A stretch of 64,000 nt of DNA from Bryopsis sp. KO-2023 (GCA_030272585.1 BSYQ01000006.1:129001-193000); one strand, 5' to 3'; shown: positions 1-13,853, counted from the first letter of the stretch. Translations and numbers: made by a program. Notes: generated by a model not told the origin, from the letters alone.

Positions 1-3000
1 GACAGGTAGAGATAAATTTGCTGGTTGACATAATGAAAAATCCAATGAACAAATCACACTTGCTTGAAAGTTTTTTCCTTTGTGCTGGATGATTTTTTTC
101 TTCTTCTTTGCTTTGGCTATATCATTTTTGCGGATGTCTGATCCATCCAAAAAATGGAACTGTTCTGTGAAGGATAGAGAGACAACTTATGAAGTTGTAC
201 CAAAATTTGGGGGATTCTGTGTATTTTCAGGCTTGCATTGTATGCGGAAAATCGACCAGATGCTGTCCAAAAATCAAACGCATTCTCCAGACTCCAGGAG
301 ACATGCGCAAAGGTCAACCATTGAGAATGATAATTAGTTTCATTTGATTCGAAACAAATTGATGTGCTTCACATTATTACTATTTCACAAAAAACGGAGC
401 ATTCGTAAAGCTCCCTAATGAAGCCATACACCATCTGCAACCTTGTTTTATGGATAGGTTTGTTTAGTCGTTTGACATAAATTTGTTTTGGACCTGTGTT
501 AAGAGCAAAAATTCAATATCTTTTACGGTTGGATTGAATGTTCATGGTTTTTTTGGAGTCTTGCCTCAATGCAACTATTGAAATAATTGTAGGTCATCAG
601 GGAGCACGCCAGCATGCATGCCCAGGAAGTGATCGATATGTATAAAGCTATGCTGCATTTCACGGGCAACGTTTATTCAGACAGGCTGGACTACGTTAAT
701 GAAATTCTTGGAGAGTGTTACAAGGTAGGAAAAAAATTCCTCTGCTTTGAGACATGAATTATTTATTTTTGTGATTTTTTTTTTGGGGGGGGGGGTATCG
801 TATCGTGTTGCTTTTAACTTTTGACTTTCTTTAGATATGTTTTGAATTTTTTTTGGAAAATGGACCAAATGGTGCTTAGATATATCTGTTGGCTTGTCAA
901 ATGGGTGATTTGATAACATCAGAAGTACACTGGTTTTTGGGATTGTTTAAAAATCCTAGTGTTTTGTCTTTGATTTTGTACAATTTTTTTTTGTGCTGTT
1001 CATTCCTACAAGTGGCTGAGTGAAAAAAAAAAAGAAAATTAAACTGTATTTTTTTTTTTTTGTGTATCACTTTTTGTTGATTTATATTTGAAGGCTTTGT
1101 CGGAGCGTCCGAGCATGTCCGATCAAAAATCCGAGACTAGTCTTGTCAACTTGCTTTCTTCTCCACTTTCACAGTAAGAATACCCAGTTGGAGAAAAAAA
1201 ACCACAGTAGGCAAAGCTGCCCCCTTGACATATTCAGTTTGCAGTCATTCCTCCAATCAATCCCGTTTTTTCCTTCAGGAAGGTTATGTTTATTGCTGTG
1301 TTCGAAGATGGAGTTTCAGTTCAATGATTGTTTCTTGCGCTTGATTGCGTTTTTTGGTTTATGTTTCATTTGTGCGTGTGTATGTGTAGGTACGATGTTA
1401 TCCATGTGCTTTGCCTGGATAGCTATCCTCGATTGATGGACCTACTGAAAGTTCGAAAAAGGAAAGACATGGCTGTCAAAATCGTCCAAGCAGTGGTTGA
1501 CGGAGGATTCACTGTGGACAGTTTTGAGAATGTGGAGCGGCTGCTGACTTTCATTGGTCCCCTCATGAAGGATGTCAATGGCTTCCAAGAGGAACAAGAG
1601 GAAGAGGTGACTAATCATTGGTTGGAAAGGGGTGCACCGCGGGCAAATTTGAGAGAAGATTAAATCCTCTAAATAGTGAAAAAAAGAAACTCAAGAAATT
1701 GAAAAATCAAGCACCGGGAATTTGGCACCAGACTGCCCTCTTCTTGAATATACTTGTTACAATGCTGAATTCAAAGAGAAAGTAATGAAAATTTTCATTT
1801 AGGGGGGGGTTCCTCCTTTTTCCTCCTTGTTTTTCTTTTTTTCAATTTTAAATATGAGTTTTTCTGAAGCAGGATATTGCCGATGAGCAAGGAATGGTTG
1901 CTCGAGTGGTTCAATTCTTGTGGTCAGAAAACCCTGCGGAGCAATTCAAAATTCTGCAGAATGTTGGCCAGCATCTGGAAGAGGGTGAATTTGCCAGAAT
2001 GAAATACACTTTGCCACCTTTGGTGTTTGCCGGCCTTAAACTGGTAAAAACATAAAATCAACAGAATGAAAGGGGGTAGAAAAACGCATTTCTTGGGTGT
2101 CTGTGCTGGTGGGGTTTTGTTTCGATTGAATTCCTCCAGATGAATTTTGATGGGGTTGAGCCACCCAAATCAAAATGAACCAAAAAAATTTCCTTGACCT
2201 GGACACCCTTCTGTTCATGGGCAAAGTTTCGTCTATTGTAAAATAAAATCAAAATACGGCAGTTATCATGCACACAAGAATGCCATCTAATATATTTTCA
2301 CCTTTTTTGGTGCCCCGTTGTTTGCTTTCAGCACCCTTCCCTTCACTCACATATTTTGTTACCTACAGGTTCGCAGCATGTCTGACATCAAGAACAAGGC
2401 CGAGAAGGAAGGAGGTGCCGGTTTGGAGGGTGTCACATTTGACAGTGTGTTTGATTGGCTCTTGAGGCTGTGTGCGTTGATGGTGGAGGTACCCCAACCA
2501 ATGATGTCCCTTCGCTGTCTGTTGCAATGCGGCTACTCAGCCAGCGAAGAAGCTGGCCTGGAGGAAACCGCCTATGATTGTTTTGAACAGGTTTGATTTT
2601 GCTCCGCAAAAAGAGTTCTCAAAAGTGTCGAGTGTTTCTTGTGTGTCTGGGCTAAAGGATCATTGGGAAGAAAAAACAAACAATGCAGCGACAGACAGAC
2701 AGCAATTATCTCAAAATGTTTGCTTGTTCTCTTCCATGGTCGTTTTTGACCATTTCTGTTGTTTCAAGAAGGCTTTCTGGCTGATGCAACGTTTTGTAGT
2801 GCAGGCCTGTATTTTGTTCGAGGAATCAATCAGCAGCAGTGCCGAAAAGGGAACGGCTCTTTCCTCCATTATCGGGACTCTTCACAGGTTGGCTTTCCGC
2901 AAAATCAGCGGATGGGGCAGTTTGAGGAGAATTAAATCCTGCTGGACGCATGTTGGTGTTGTGTTTGGATAGAGTCTGATCGAAGATGCTTTGTTTTGTG

Positions 3001-4130
3001 TTCAATTGCTCAGGTGCCATGTGTTTGGAGTGGATAACAGAGCAGCCTTGGTGCAAACGGTGTCAGGATATTGCTCTCAGCTTCTGAAAAAGGAAGAGCA
3101 ATGCAAAGCGGTTTGCATGTATTCGCACCTTTACTGGCAAGCTGAGGTGAAACTCCCCCTCCTCCCCCCCAGAAAATAAATAAATAAATAAAATTGATTC
3201 AAACACATTGTCGGATGGTTCACAAAGAACAGTTGCTTTTTTTTGGATTAATGTGATGTTTATAGTTTCTGCTCTTACCTTTTGGAATATATGGCATTAG
3301 ATTGAAAGGAAGGATTTTGTGATGTCACTTTTTCTTTTTTCTTTGGGTCTACGATGAAATTCTTTCAAAGGTTCAACTTTAAAAGCCCATTTTTTGTTTG
3401 CATCAGGATGAGGATGAAAAGGCTACCACTCGTGGAGAACCCCCAGTCAGAAATACCTCAATGGTTATGCGCAGGTAAAGACTTTGGTTTGTATTTGTGC
3501 CAAGATTTTCTCCCCAAAATTTATAGATGCAGAATGAGAATGGGAAAAAAAAAAACTGGAAGCATTGAAAATGGAATATCTTTTTTAAGAAAATCCAAGA
3601 AAAGTGTAAGGCTAATATTACAGGGATCAGAGGGATCAGAGGTCAAATCGCAGAGTGCTGAGGTTGCTTAGATGATGTTTTTCTTCTTCTGCATATGAAC
3701 ATCTCCCGAGGTTTTTGGTCCGTTTCTCAATTCTCAATTCTTTGTGTATGTGTGCGAAAATTCTCCACACAGCTTGAAGAGGTGTTTGAAGTTGGCCGAC
3801 AAAGCCTTACGTCGAAGAGTTATGTTGAAAGGCATGTGGAAAGCCAGCACGGAGCCGATGGCCCTGTACGTCGAACTGCTGAATACCTACCTTTTCTACT
3901 ACGAACGTGGAAATGTAGAAATCACTGTGGAGGTGCTCCAGCAGCTTCTCGACCTGGTGTCCAGCGAAATGGCTGACAGAGAAGTCAGTCAACCGGTTGC
4001 GAAATTCTACCAGAACACCCTGGATCACCTGGCTGTTCTCAAGGAGGGGGCCAGCAAAGATAGATACAAAGGCATAAACATTCCCAAAGTTCCTACCAAC
4101 TGGTCCAGTGTGTTGAGTGCCATACTGTAA
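1..4130 (+). CDS. VPS35: VPS35, retromer core subunit (3' part of gene, 5' end outside window)
   Basis: VPS35 is the large alpha-solenoid subunit of retromer, which recycles cargo from endosomes to the Golgi or plasma membrane. The joined exons give the C-terminal half of the family. Exons, all phase-consistent: 231-312, 593-724, 1094-1173, 1390-1606, 1873-2043, 2369-2590, 2805-2887, 3014-3146, 3407-3474, 3773-4130 (TAA at 4128). Recognisable stretches are LALYAENRP, the SPL..YD...L.L..YP block, FTLPPLVFA-like KYTLPPLVFAGLKL, the LLKKEEQ.KAVCMYSHLYW block, and YLFYYERGN...TVEVLQQL. The protein ends SSVLSAIL instead of the animal YEGLIL tail. Bases 1-230 are intron, and upstream exons lie to the left of the window. 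The order and spacing of blocks match human and plant VPS35, so identity is firm. Exact exon ends rest on splice consensus only. Confidence 0.93.
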
Positions 4131-5230
4131 AAAAGTGTGTTTTTGACCAATGGGGATGGGGTTGTTGTTTCGGTGGTGGAATGAAACAGCTTGAAGGGGT
4201 TGGCAGTTGGTTCATTGATTTTTGTTTCGGCGCTTTTGGACAGTGTCACCCTGTTTTGTTGTTTAAAAGAAAGAAAGAAATGAGTGAAGAAAAAGGGGCA
4301 GGCAAACAAAAAAAAGTATGAGGTTTTTTTTTTCTTTGCTGGGAGGGGTAGGGACTGTGTGGTTTACATTCCCCAAGTATCAAAAAAACAATAGAAGAAG
4401 CAAAAAAATCGAGGGTAAAAACAAAACAAACAATTGATGGAACTATTCTCCAGGAATTCGATCGGATAAATGGGTTTTACAATTCTTGAAGAAAGGGCTA
4501 TGGTGGATGCGGTCGGCGACCTGTATTTTTCGAGAAAGGGAAACTTAAAAAATGGGTTTTTGTTTTGCCTTTTTTTTTGAAATGGGGGGTAGGGTGGGGG
4601 GACGAATTGAATTATAATCATGCTCTTTTGCTTGGAGAAAACTTTGGACGCGCGTCGAAAATTGATGGGTGGTTTTTTCGAGGATTTCGTTGGTCGGACG
4701 TGTGACACCCTGTCTAATTTATGCCCTTTGTAAAATTATGCGTCGCCCGTACAACGAACACCCGGTTTATGCCTGTTACTCCGACTTCGTCCATGTCTGA
4801 CACCAGAAATCGTGCAAGCGTTTGACTTTCAAGCGTCGCGGTAACGCCCTGCGATTGTAGAACTTGGCGTTGAAGTGAGAAAAAAAATATCTCCCGTGGG
4901 CGGATTTCGTTGTTGCGATGATTTCTTGTGAAAACGACAGCGTGTGACGAGATTCACGTAAGGCAATAGACGAGCGGGCTGCCCACACCTTCTACTAGGG
5001 CTAACACTCTCCGCTAGGCTTTGTCCCTAGGGCGAACGCACCCCTGTCGCTACCCCCTTTTTCGTTCCGCTACGTAGATCCCCAGAGACGTCATCGTGAA
5101 CTGCCACGAAACGAAAACCCAGCGGCATTTCTCTTCCCACCGCGCCCACGAGAACACACCCTTCACACGCCAGTCTGTTATCTCCTTCAGAAACTGTATA
5201 GGTTTCTCCAGATTCTCGCGCTGAGCGGGA
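4131..5230. other. Intergenic: VPS35 3' flank and kinase 5' flank
   Basis: No gene is supported here. Bases 4131 to about 4700 are T/G-rich with short poly-A and poly-T runs, as expected for a 3' flank. From about 4700 to 5230 the base composition is more GC-balanced, which fits the promoter and 5' leader of the kinase gene. No clear TATA box was seen. Confidence 0.5.
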
Positions 5231-8200
5231 ATGATCTATTCTTCGGCGCGAAGGCGGGTACTGCGGCTTTTGGTGATCTGGGCAATAGCGACAGGGGCTT
5301 CCGCGAAGTTATGGCGTGACCGCGACAGGTTGGCTCACGCCTACACCGGCGAAGATTTCCACGCCAGTTTTTCGCCCAAGGTCCTTCCGTTGATCGACAT
5401 GTTGCTGGTGAGCAAGGATCTGAAGTTTGATTATATATTTATGCTTCCACAACTGGAGATCAAACGGGACGAGCTCACCATAAAGAGCGACGACGAAGGG
5501 GGAAAGACCCAAGTATACAGGAAGATACATCTCGTCAGCGTCGATCGAGAACCCAGTTTGATCCTCCAAAGCCCCACGACGTTGACCGTGGAGAAGCTGG
5601 CTTTCGTCGTTCCTCCTGATGGGCTGGACGGAGCCTTCGACAACGTGTGGAAAGTGGAATCTGGCGCCAGCGTGCTGTTCAGAGACTGCGTGTTTTATTT
5701 GGAGGGGCCAGCGTTCGCAAAACTGTCGAAGGACCACGGCGACGCGCTGAGAAACGTATACGCGGGAAATGGGAAGGAGATGCATGCTGAGAAGCTGACG
5801 ATTTACGGGATCACGGGTGAAAACGTAACTTTTAAGAAGAACGACAAGCCGGGCAAAACGGAAATCGATATGAAGACGGTGTCGCAAAACCACGACATGA
5901 GCTGGCTGTACGACCTGAGCCAGTCCACGTCGACACAGTTACACATCCATCTGAGAACGAATGTAACGGTGTACGCGTGCGACGTGATGAACACTCAAGA
6001 TGGGATGCCAGGCCCCATCCTTGCAGGTACTTTTATCAGGGACATTTTTTTTTATTTTTTTTTTTTTAATTGGTATTGTGCAGAATGGCCATAAACCATT
6101 CATTGGATCTGAAATGTGAATGTCTAAAACCCCCAACCTCACAAGAACCCAAAAATTATTCATCGAAATTTTTGTCAGAGTGTCTCGGTTGTGAAATTTT
6201 TGTGCAGCTCATTGGAAAATGTAAAAAAAAAACTGTTGAAAATGCTGTAGAGAAACTGACTGGTACCATTTTTTCCTCAGTGAACGAAGTTTTGGGGTGA
6301 ACAAAATTGGAATGGCGGCCAACAGTGCTTTCATATCCAACACCCTGTATCAAAACAATAATGTTCAAAGAGGAAGCCCCGTGAAACTGCGAAAAATCAG
6401 TGAATCGGACTATGGCCTTTCTAAAGCAATCTAGATCAAATTCCTGCGATCTACCATGATCCAACACTCCATGACCGACTGGGGTCAGCTGTAAATTGCA
6501 CATTCAGTGAGTGACCATCGCTGAACGATCAGACCGATCAATGTAATTTGGTGTTAACATGGCATTGTGGTTTTTCGGCAAGGCCGCCCGATCATGTTTC
6601 ACGGGTATAACACCGGCTTGAGGTTCGATAGCAAATTGGCTTACCAAGGCTTCCTGGAAATCAGGAAATACCCCGTTTTCTTCAGAAACATGCGTTTGGA
6701 TTTCCAAGACCCCGACATGGACATTGCCAAAGGGATCGTTCAATGCAACGGCTGGGGTTGCCACAATATCGAGGCCATTTTCAGATTGAATTCCAAGGGG
6801 GAGGAATGCATGCTGGATGTCGTGGACTCCCATTTCGTGGTGCCTGATCAGGAAGGGGGTGATATGGTAGACATGCTGCTGAACGAAATGCCATTGCTGG
6901 ATACATCGGACAGCTCGGTTATGTCTGAGGAAACCGTAGTAGTCCATTCCATGATGTCGTCCGGGAAATGCTTTGTAAACACAACAGTTACTTCGGATCG
7001 GAGTTACAAAGTGCACGACACAGCGGACGCTCCAGATTGCGACGGGATGGTTTCCAGCCCCAGTGGGATGCTGCCCTTGCATGTCGTTCTCATCGTCATT
7101 TTGGTGGTGGGAATCCTGGGGGGAGGCTTTTGCCTGCTTGGTTTGATCATCATATCCAAGACTGGGGCGGACAACAAGGATCGAAAACGCATAGACAGAT
7201 TGAAATGGACCGTTTGCCAGAGTTTGGGCAGGAAAACGACCGTCCCCGATTCGATCGTCGCCAGTCCAGATCCGGAAATGGGGGTGTATGCACCTCAAAT
7301 CGATTTGGATTTCAAACTGATGCTGGACCAAGCCCCGTTATGGATTCTGGAAAAGATTTGTGATGAATCCAACTATCGCCGGGATCGATCGGTGGTGATG
7401 GGACAGCGGATTGCTGAGGGGGGCTACGGGGTTGTTTTCAAAGGGACATGGAAGGGGCTTCCAGTGGCAATCAAGACGGTGCTTTTCAGGGATAAAGGCG
7501 ACCAAACTGAGAACAAGGAAAGAAGTCGGGCAGTGTTTGAAGCAGCAATCAGTTCCAGCGTTGCTCACCCGAACATCGTGCAAACCTACGCTTTTTCATT
7601 CAAGAGGTTGGGATTTTCTGAAAGCCCAGGGGGGGCAGCTGGTCATTCTGTGCAGTCGGATTCGAATGGGGGAATCAAGGTGGCATCTTCCTCAGAAAAA
7701 GTTCGCTGGGAAATAGACGATCCAGAGGCGCTGGTTGACTGGAAACTGTACATGGTCCAGGTGGGATTCGATACGTTTTTTTCCCTACTTCCAAGCATAC
7801 CAAGAATATAACGATTGTATCAATGCTGAGGGCGTTTTATCAGCAGTTCCAGTTTTATCAAGAATTCTCACTTTCTTTCCGTCTGGTGTGTGTGTGTTTG
7901 TTTGTTTCCAGGAGCTTTGTAATGCTGGATCTGTCCGGGCTGCATTGAAAAAGCAAGTGTTTATGAACGTAGCAAGTCAACCAAACATGAATTACCTGTT
8001 GAGACTGGCATTGGATATTGCCAGAGGGATGCTCCATTTGCACAGGTGGCTATGTTCAGTCCGAGACACTCTAAAATTCCAATTTAGAAACTGGGGGTTG
8101 TTTCAAAAACTAAAAAGAAGTCGAAGGTTAAAATAAAAAAATTCCAGATTGAAATTGAGGAAATTGCAAACAACATATGGGAAATAATGAGGATGGGTGG

Positions 8201-10741
8201 TTTAAAAATTTGTTACTAACTTTTTTCTTTGGGTGGTTTCATCGAAAGGCACAACATTATTCACGGGGATTTGACATCGAAAAACATTCTTCTACGGAAG
8301 GAAACCAATCAGGTGGGATTCAATTTTTCTTGCTTGGAAATTTTGTTTTGATTTGTTGTACTATTTCCATCAAGGTTTTGAGAAAGTTCCCCAAAAAATA
8401 AAAAATTCTGAACCCAGATGCAGATAGTATGGGGAAAAAAATACATGGCTTTTTTCTGGAAGATTAAGAGCACCCCCACCCCTGCCCCTTGGAAATAAGA
8501 GTTGAAAAATATTGTCAGCGATATTGTGCCCATATTCATATTGAGAAAAGATGTGTCAGCTGTTTGCCTTTTTTGTAATGGTATATTGGGACTCTTTGGA
8601 AATGTATTGTGCCACATCGAATGGCCGAGGAAATCGTAGATTTTTCAAAAAAGATCGCATTGCATTATGATTGGCTGTTTGTGTACGAAGGATGGTGGGA
8701 TCGATTTGACTGGGAAAATTGCTGACTTTGGGTTAAGCGTCAAAATGGACCAATCTCAAAACCAATTCGTCAACCAAAGGGCGGGGACTCCTTTCTACAT
8801 GGCTCCAGAAATCGTCCAGAAAGGGCTGCTTTCAAAAAAAGCGGATGTTTTTGCTTTTGGAGTGGTGATGTGGGAGCTGTATCATTCTCAGGAATGCTAC
8901 GAGCCTAAGCTTGATGAAAACGGGAAAAAATCCGAAAGTACTATGGAAAAGAATGACATGGAATTTACCAAGAAAAAATTATGTACAAAAGTTTTTTTGA
9001 CTCACATTTTTTTTGGGGGGGATGTAAAATATATAGTAAAAAAGTACAAAAAAAATAATTAATATTTTATTTCATAGTAAAGTGACACCAACAGCGGTGG
9101 GAGAATCCTAGTTTCAAAAAGACACCTTCGAATTTTGGTTGAATTGTCTTTTTTTTTTTCCTTTTTTCTTGGGAGGGGAGGGGGAAAGGGTGGTACAGAC
9201 ACCTGTCGTCATTTTTTTTTTGTTTCGATACAGGTTTGGGCTACCATAATTTGTTTCCAAAGTTTCCGGTCACATGCCCAATGCCGTTCGCCATGCTGTG
9301 TGTAGCCTGTGTTTCACCAAATCCAGACGACCGCCCAGATTTCCCAATTGTGGTCCAAGTTTTGAAAGCACTGCTGTTGAAACTGAAGGCTGGGGATTAC
9401 TCATCACCGGCCGCCATCAGAAAGGAGAATCTGGAAACGAGCACAGCTATCGGAAAAATTTCTGGGCAGCAAATTCTGGAAATCGTTGCGAGGTGTGTGA
9501 ATGGTTGTTTATTGGGGGGGGAAGCTGTTCATGCATTTTTTCAACCAAAAAATAACCAGTGTGTGTTTTCCTTCTCGAATTTAGGCAGCTTGGGATTGAT
9601 ATCCATGGCACCGTGGCTAGCCGATCAGTAGACACAGTGAATCTCGGCCAAACCGGGGTCTCACTGGGCATTGCCCCCTTCTATTGGCCGAGCGAGGTTC
9701 ATGTTTCCATGAACCAAACTTTTCTGGCTCTCAACGCTACGATTGTGTCTGACGTAGACACAACTCAGGATGAAAACAAATTCGAACTCGCCTCCTTCAA
9801 TTATGATCAAGACGAGGGGGCACCAGCGGACCTCACGGCAGAATCCTGGGATAACCAATGCATGATGGGACTTGCTGGCGGGAGCACCCCAGGATTTGAT
9901 GAGTTGGACGATGGGCTGGAATCTTGGGGGGAGGGGCCCTCCCTGGATGTGACGTTTGAGCAGTTTTTGAAAGCTGAAAACGCTTCGGATCAGGACGAAG
10001 GTCCGAGTTTTGGAATGGGTTTGGGTAGGGACCTGTTCCCAATGCACTCGACACTGGCTTCCCAGAAATATGGCTCCCCCAGTGAGGCGACCAGCCGCCA
10101 AATGGGCCTGGAAGGGAGTGCCAGCATTTTAGGAAATCTAGCTCGCGGGGTCAGGGATTTCAACAGGTATATTTCTTGCGAATATGGTCCTTCTTAGCCC
10201 ATCCTTTTTCTTTCCAGAATTTGAAGGAAATTACGATCAAAATTTCATATTTTTTTTTCCCTGTGGCAGGCAGTCAGACAGGAATGAAGTGGGGCTTCCC
10301 TCAATTCGTGGCTCCCCAATTCTGGAAGAGGAAAGTCCAGTGGGGCCCCTGGATGATTTGCTCAGGCGTCATTTTTCCAGACCCAATGTCGAGGGCAACA
10401 CAGTCATAGATATTCCAACTGGTCCTGGCCAATCCCGCCAATCCCCCAGTGTGCTGGAAACGTCCGGCCCAGAAAACACCGAGTCTGACAGGAGCTCTGC
10501 TTCGGTCAAAGCTGGGGCGAGTGAGGGGACTCAAATTGGGGGGGGGAACCCACCCCGAGTGGATTTGGATTCGATGCTGAATTTAATACTTGGCAGGAAT
10601 CGAAATTCCAGGGTTTCATCGGCAAGTTTGTTTTGTGAGGGGGAAAGGAGTGAGCCAGAAGCAGCGGGGCCAACCAATGAACCAATGATGGGGAGCACTT
10701 TTGATTTCCAGTCCGCTGAATCGACCAGGTCGACAAATTGA
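5231..10741 (+). CDS. Receptor-like protein kinase (TKL type) with beta-strand-rich ectodomain
   Basis: Predicted 1243-residue type I membrane kinase. Exons: 5231-6026, 6583-7760, 7912-8045, 8249-8312, 8691-8937, 9234-9492, 9585-10166, 10270-10741; every junction is phase-consistent. Residues 1-25 are a signal peptide ending in ATGASA. The ectodomain (to about 425) has repeated short hydrophobic strands such as VLFRDCVFYL, LTIYGI and IHLRTNVTVYAC, which I infer form a right-handed beta-helix. The membrane helix is at about 430-457. The kinase domain starts near 540 with GEGGYG-like loop AEGGYGVVFKG, then VAIK (about 562), HGDLTSKN (about 708), ADFGLS (about 734), GTPFYMAPE, an ADVFAFGVVMWEL segment and DDRPDF. 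HGDL in place of HRDL makes it a non-RD kinase. The catalytic residues K, D and DFG are all present. About 430 residues of low-complexity acidic/Ser-rich tail follow. The acceptor at 6581 is AAG. The ligand and pathway are unknown. Confidence 0.85.
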
Positions 10742-13700
10742 GCTTTTTTGTTTTATGAAAAATTGAGACAGACAGAGAGAGAGAGAGAGTGAAAAAAAAA
10801 TCCCTCCCCTCCTCCCCTCCTTTTTGTTCTTTTGTTCAGTTCCACACAGAAAAACAAACTTGAGAGAGAGAAAAAACACACAAGGAAAAAAAACAAACAC
10901 ATGAAAAAAAAGAAAGCAGCAGGTCTGTGAGTGTAGGTCATACGATTTCAATTTTGGGTTTTTTTGCGAAAAATGAGGAATTTACTGTTTTTTTTTTCAG
11001 AATTTCTTTTTAATGAGAACGCTGCAAGAGGATTTCCGCAATATATATTTGAGAGTGTACTGGTTTTTATTTGGGGCTGAGAATTGGAGGTGGGGGGGGG
11101 GGTTAATGCATACAGTGAAAGAGGGGCTTTTGTTTCTTGTTATTTTCCCTGCGATGAATTTTTGTTTGAGAAGCAAAATCAAGACCTCGGGAGAGGGGGC
11201 AGGGTGAAGCGTACAAGACGATTTGATGTCGATATTTATATCAGAGGGATTTCACCAGTTTCCTTTCTCTTTCAGGTTTTATATTTTTATTTGTGCCTCA
11301 GTTAAAAAGGATTTTACCTGTTATCTTTTGTTTAACAAAAAAAATGATGGCCAAAAAAGGGTGGTGGGGATGCATTTTCATGAAACTATTTTGTTTTTTT
11401 CAGTTAAAAAAACAAGAAATCTATGTATTTAAAGAAAGAAAGAAAAAAAATAAAAAAAAATTGGGAACATGGTTTTGTACAAAGGAAGAAAAAAGAAGGG
11501 ATGACACGTTGTCTTTTCTTTTTCCTATGTGACTCGCTGAAAATTTTTCTGTTAAGGATTTTTTTTTTTCAAAGAACGGGAAAAGAAATGGTTTTGTCAA
11601 ATTGAAAACAAAGGATGGTAGCGCAAGCCATTGTTTGTTATTGAGTATATAAGAAAACGTCCATACAGTGGACCAAGATGTTTGGAAAAATAGATAGTAA
11701 AAAAAAAACCAAAAAAAACCATTATGTACTTTTTTTATGGGGAATTTGGGGGAAGGGGTATATTCTTGGTGGTGAATTTCGCAATAAAATATGGCCTGAA
11801 GACAGGGGATTGAATTTGTCTGGGCTTGGATTTGCAAACACCACATCCGGGGGTTTTCTTTCACTTTTTGTTTGGAAAATATTCCGCTCCTCTTTTTTTT
11901 TCACTGGGTTGGGTTGGGTGCTTTTTTTTATTAACTTGATTAAGATTTTCCTTACAGAATTTGGGCGATTCTGACACACTGAGGCCAAGGGAATATGGAT
12001 AACAGTATTAACGATCATTTAGGTATTTGGTTTCTAGGGTTGGGCGGGGATAATTGGGTGTATCAGAGAGATTGAAAAAAAGAAGGTAAAAAAAGAAGAA
12101 AAAAAAAACAGAAAAGGAGAAACAAGAGGGAAAAATTTGTTCAGTTTGTTCATGGGTGTGATTTGTTCAAAACAAGAAAAAAACACATTGAAAAAATAAT
12201 AATGGAAAAAAAACCCCTCAGTGTTTGGATAGGCAAAATAACAACTGAGTGGTATACCGTCCTTTTCTCACCACCCCCTCCATTAAAGTGTTTTGTGTGT
12301 TTCGTTGCTTTTTTGTTTTTTTGCCTTTCTCTATCATGGGCAGTTCTGCTGAATTTTGTCAGCCCTTTTTTTTATTTTTGCTTCTCGAGGCCATTCCAGG
12401 GTTTGGGCCAGGGAGGGCCCCTGGAAAATCATATTAGAAAGAAGGAAATCGTTGTGGCTGGAAGTTTCAGCTCATTTCTGACAGAGGATTGGATTTTGAG
12501 AAAGGGGGGAGGGTAGGGGCAAAAGCAGTTTAGAGTGAGAGAGAAATTTTGGGGCCGGATATTCCATCATTGTGGGCATTTGGTCCGATATGTAATGTCA
12601 GCACTGAAGTACCAACTGCCATAATTTTCTCCAACTTTATTTCTTCTCGTATTTAGTTTGCTTTCCATGCAATCTTGTGTCCCTGTTGTTAAACCAGGCA
12701 ATCTACAGACACAATCAACAGTCCCCGTATTGAAATCCTGTTCACAATATTTTAACCTGTTTGCAAACAGGCTTTTTTCGTCTCGAGGACTCTCTAATTC
12801 CACCAATTGATGTTAAAATCAATTCAGAAATTCAACCTCCAGTTTCCCTGACAAACAAGACAGTGTGCCAATACCCACATTTTCCCTCAGAATAATAAAA
12901 AACTACTTTTTGTGATAGAATCTCTCCCAAGAACAGTCACAATGGACTGACTGTACACAGCAGGGTTTTCTTCTCGTGTTTCCTCAGTCACCATTAACCA
13001 TTCATTTGTATTCTTTACAAAACTCATTCAAACATCAACATGACACTTTCAACTACCCAAAGTATGCGAATGTATGGCCCAACTTCCCACGAACGTGTTG
13101 TGAAATGATCCTACCTAATGACCTGAATAAATATCCATAGCCAAACAACAAGTGGGCCCTTTGAATCATACCATGATATTGGATATATAGCGCCAATACA
13201 TTTCTCAAGAGATTTCCCAACAGGAAAATTTGAACAGGAAATAAACACTTGAGCAAGAAGACTGAAAAAAACTTCAGACAAAAATGTTGAACTGATCCTC
13301 GATTTCAACCCAAAGCAATTTTTTTTTGTTTTCGATTAGTAAATACTTTTCTCTTGAATCTTTCTTTTTTTCAATCTGTCTTTTTGTTTTTGTTTTGATT
13401 TTTATTTTTTTGTAGCTTACTCTCTGTTAACCACAAGAGGTTTTTCTTGTATCTTCTTTTTATCATTGTTTCTTTCAAAAAAGTGTAACTGCATTTTTTC
13501 TCCTAAGATTTTGCATAACCTGACAACTCCCCCGTCAGTCAGCCCACATGTTTCTTCTAATGACTTCTGTATCATTTTTTTTTTTTTTCTCTTTTTCTTT
13601 TCAAATAATCGCAACGTGGCTCTGCCAACATAATTACGTAAGCTTGTCATTCCGTATACAACGCAGAATGCAATATGTTTTCTACCGTTCAAAAACGTCG

Positions 13701-13853
13701 GGGTTCCAGGCCAATCGACGTCGACCAGTTCCCCGAAAAGACTTTTTCCTAACTGTAACTGTCTCTCTCCTCTTAATGACACAAGCATGTCACGCGGTGC
13801 GATGCACACACACACATTTTCTCAAAACAGGACGGACTGCTACTCGCCGAGCT
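10742..13853. other. Intergenic, AT-rich, with composition switch near 12.56 kb
   Basis: No coding exon is supported. From 10742 to about 12560 the + strand is T/G-rich with many poly-T, poly-A and poly-G runs, including a GA repeat at about 10773-10790 and a run of G at about 11091-11102. From about 12580 the + strand becomes A/C-rich and resembles the 3' flank of the leftward gene that ends at 13854. The switch probably marks the zone between two convergent transcripts. Confidence 0.5.

Noticed and set aside
6504..7331. 275-residue minus-strand open frame
   Set aside because: Shadow of the kinase gene's second exon; the + strand frame carries the membrane helix and the homology.
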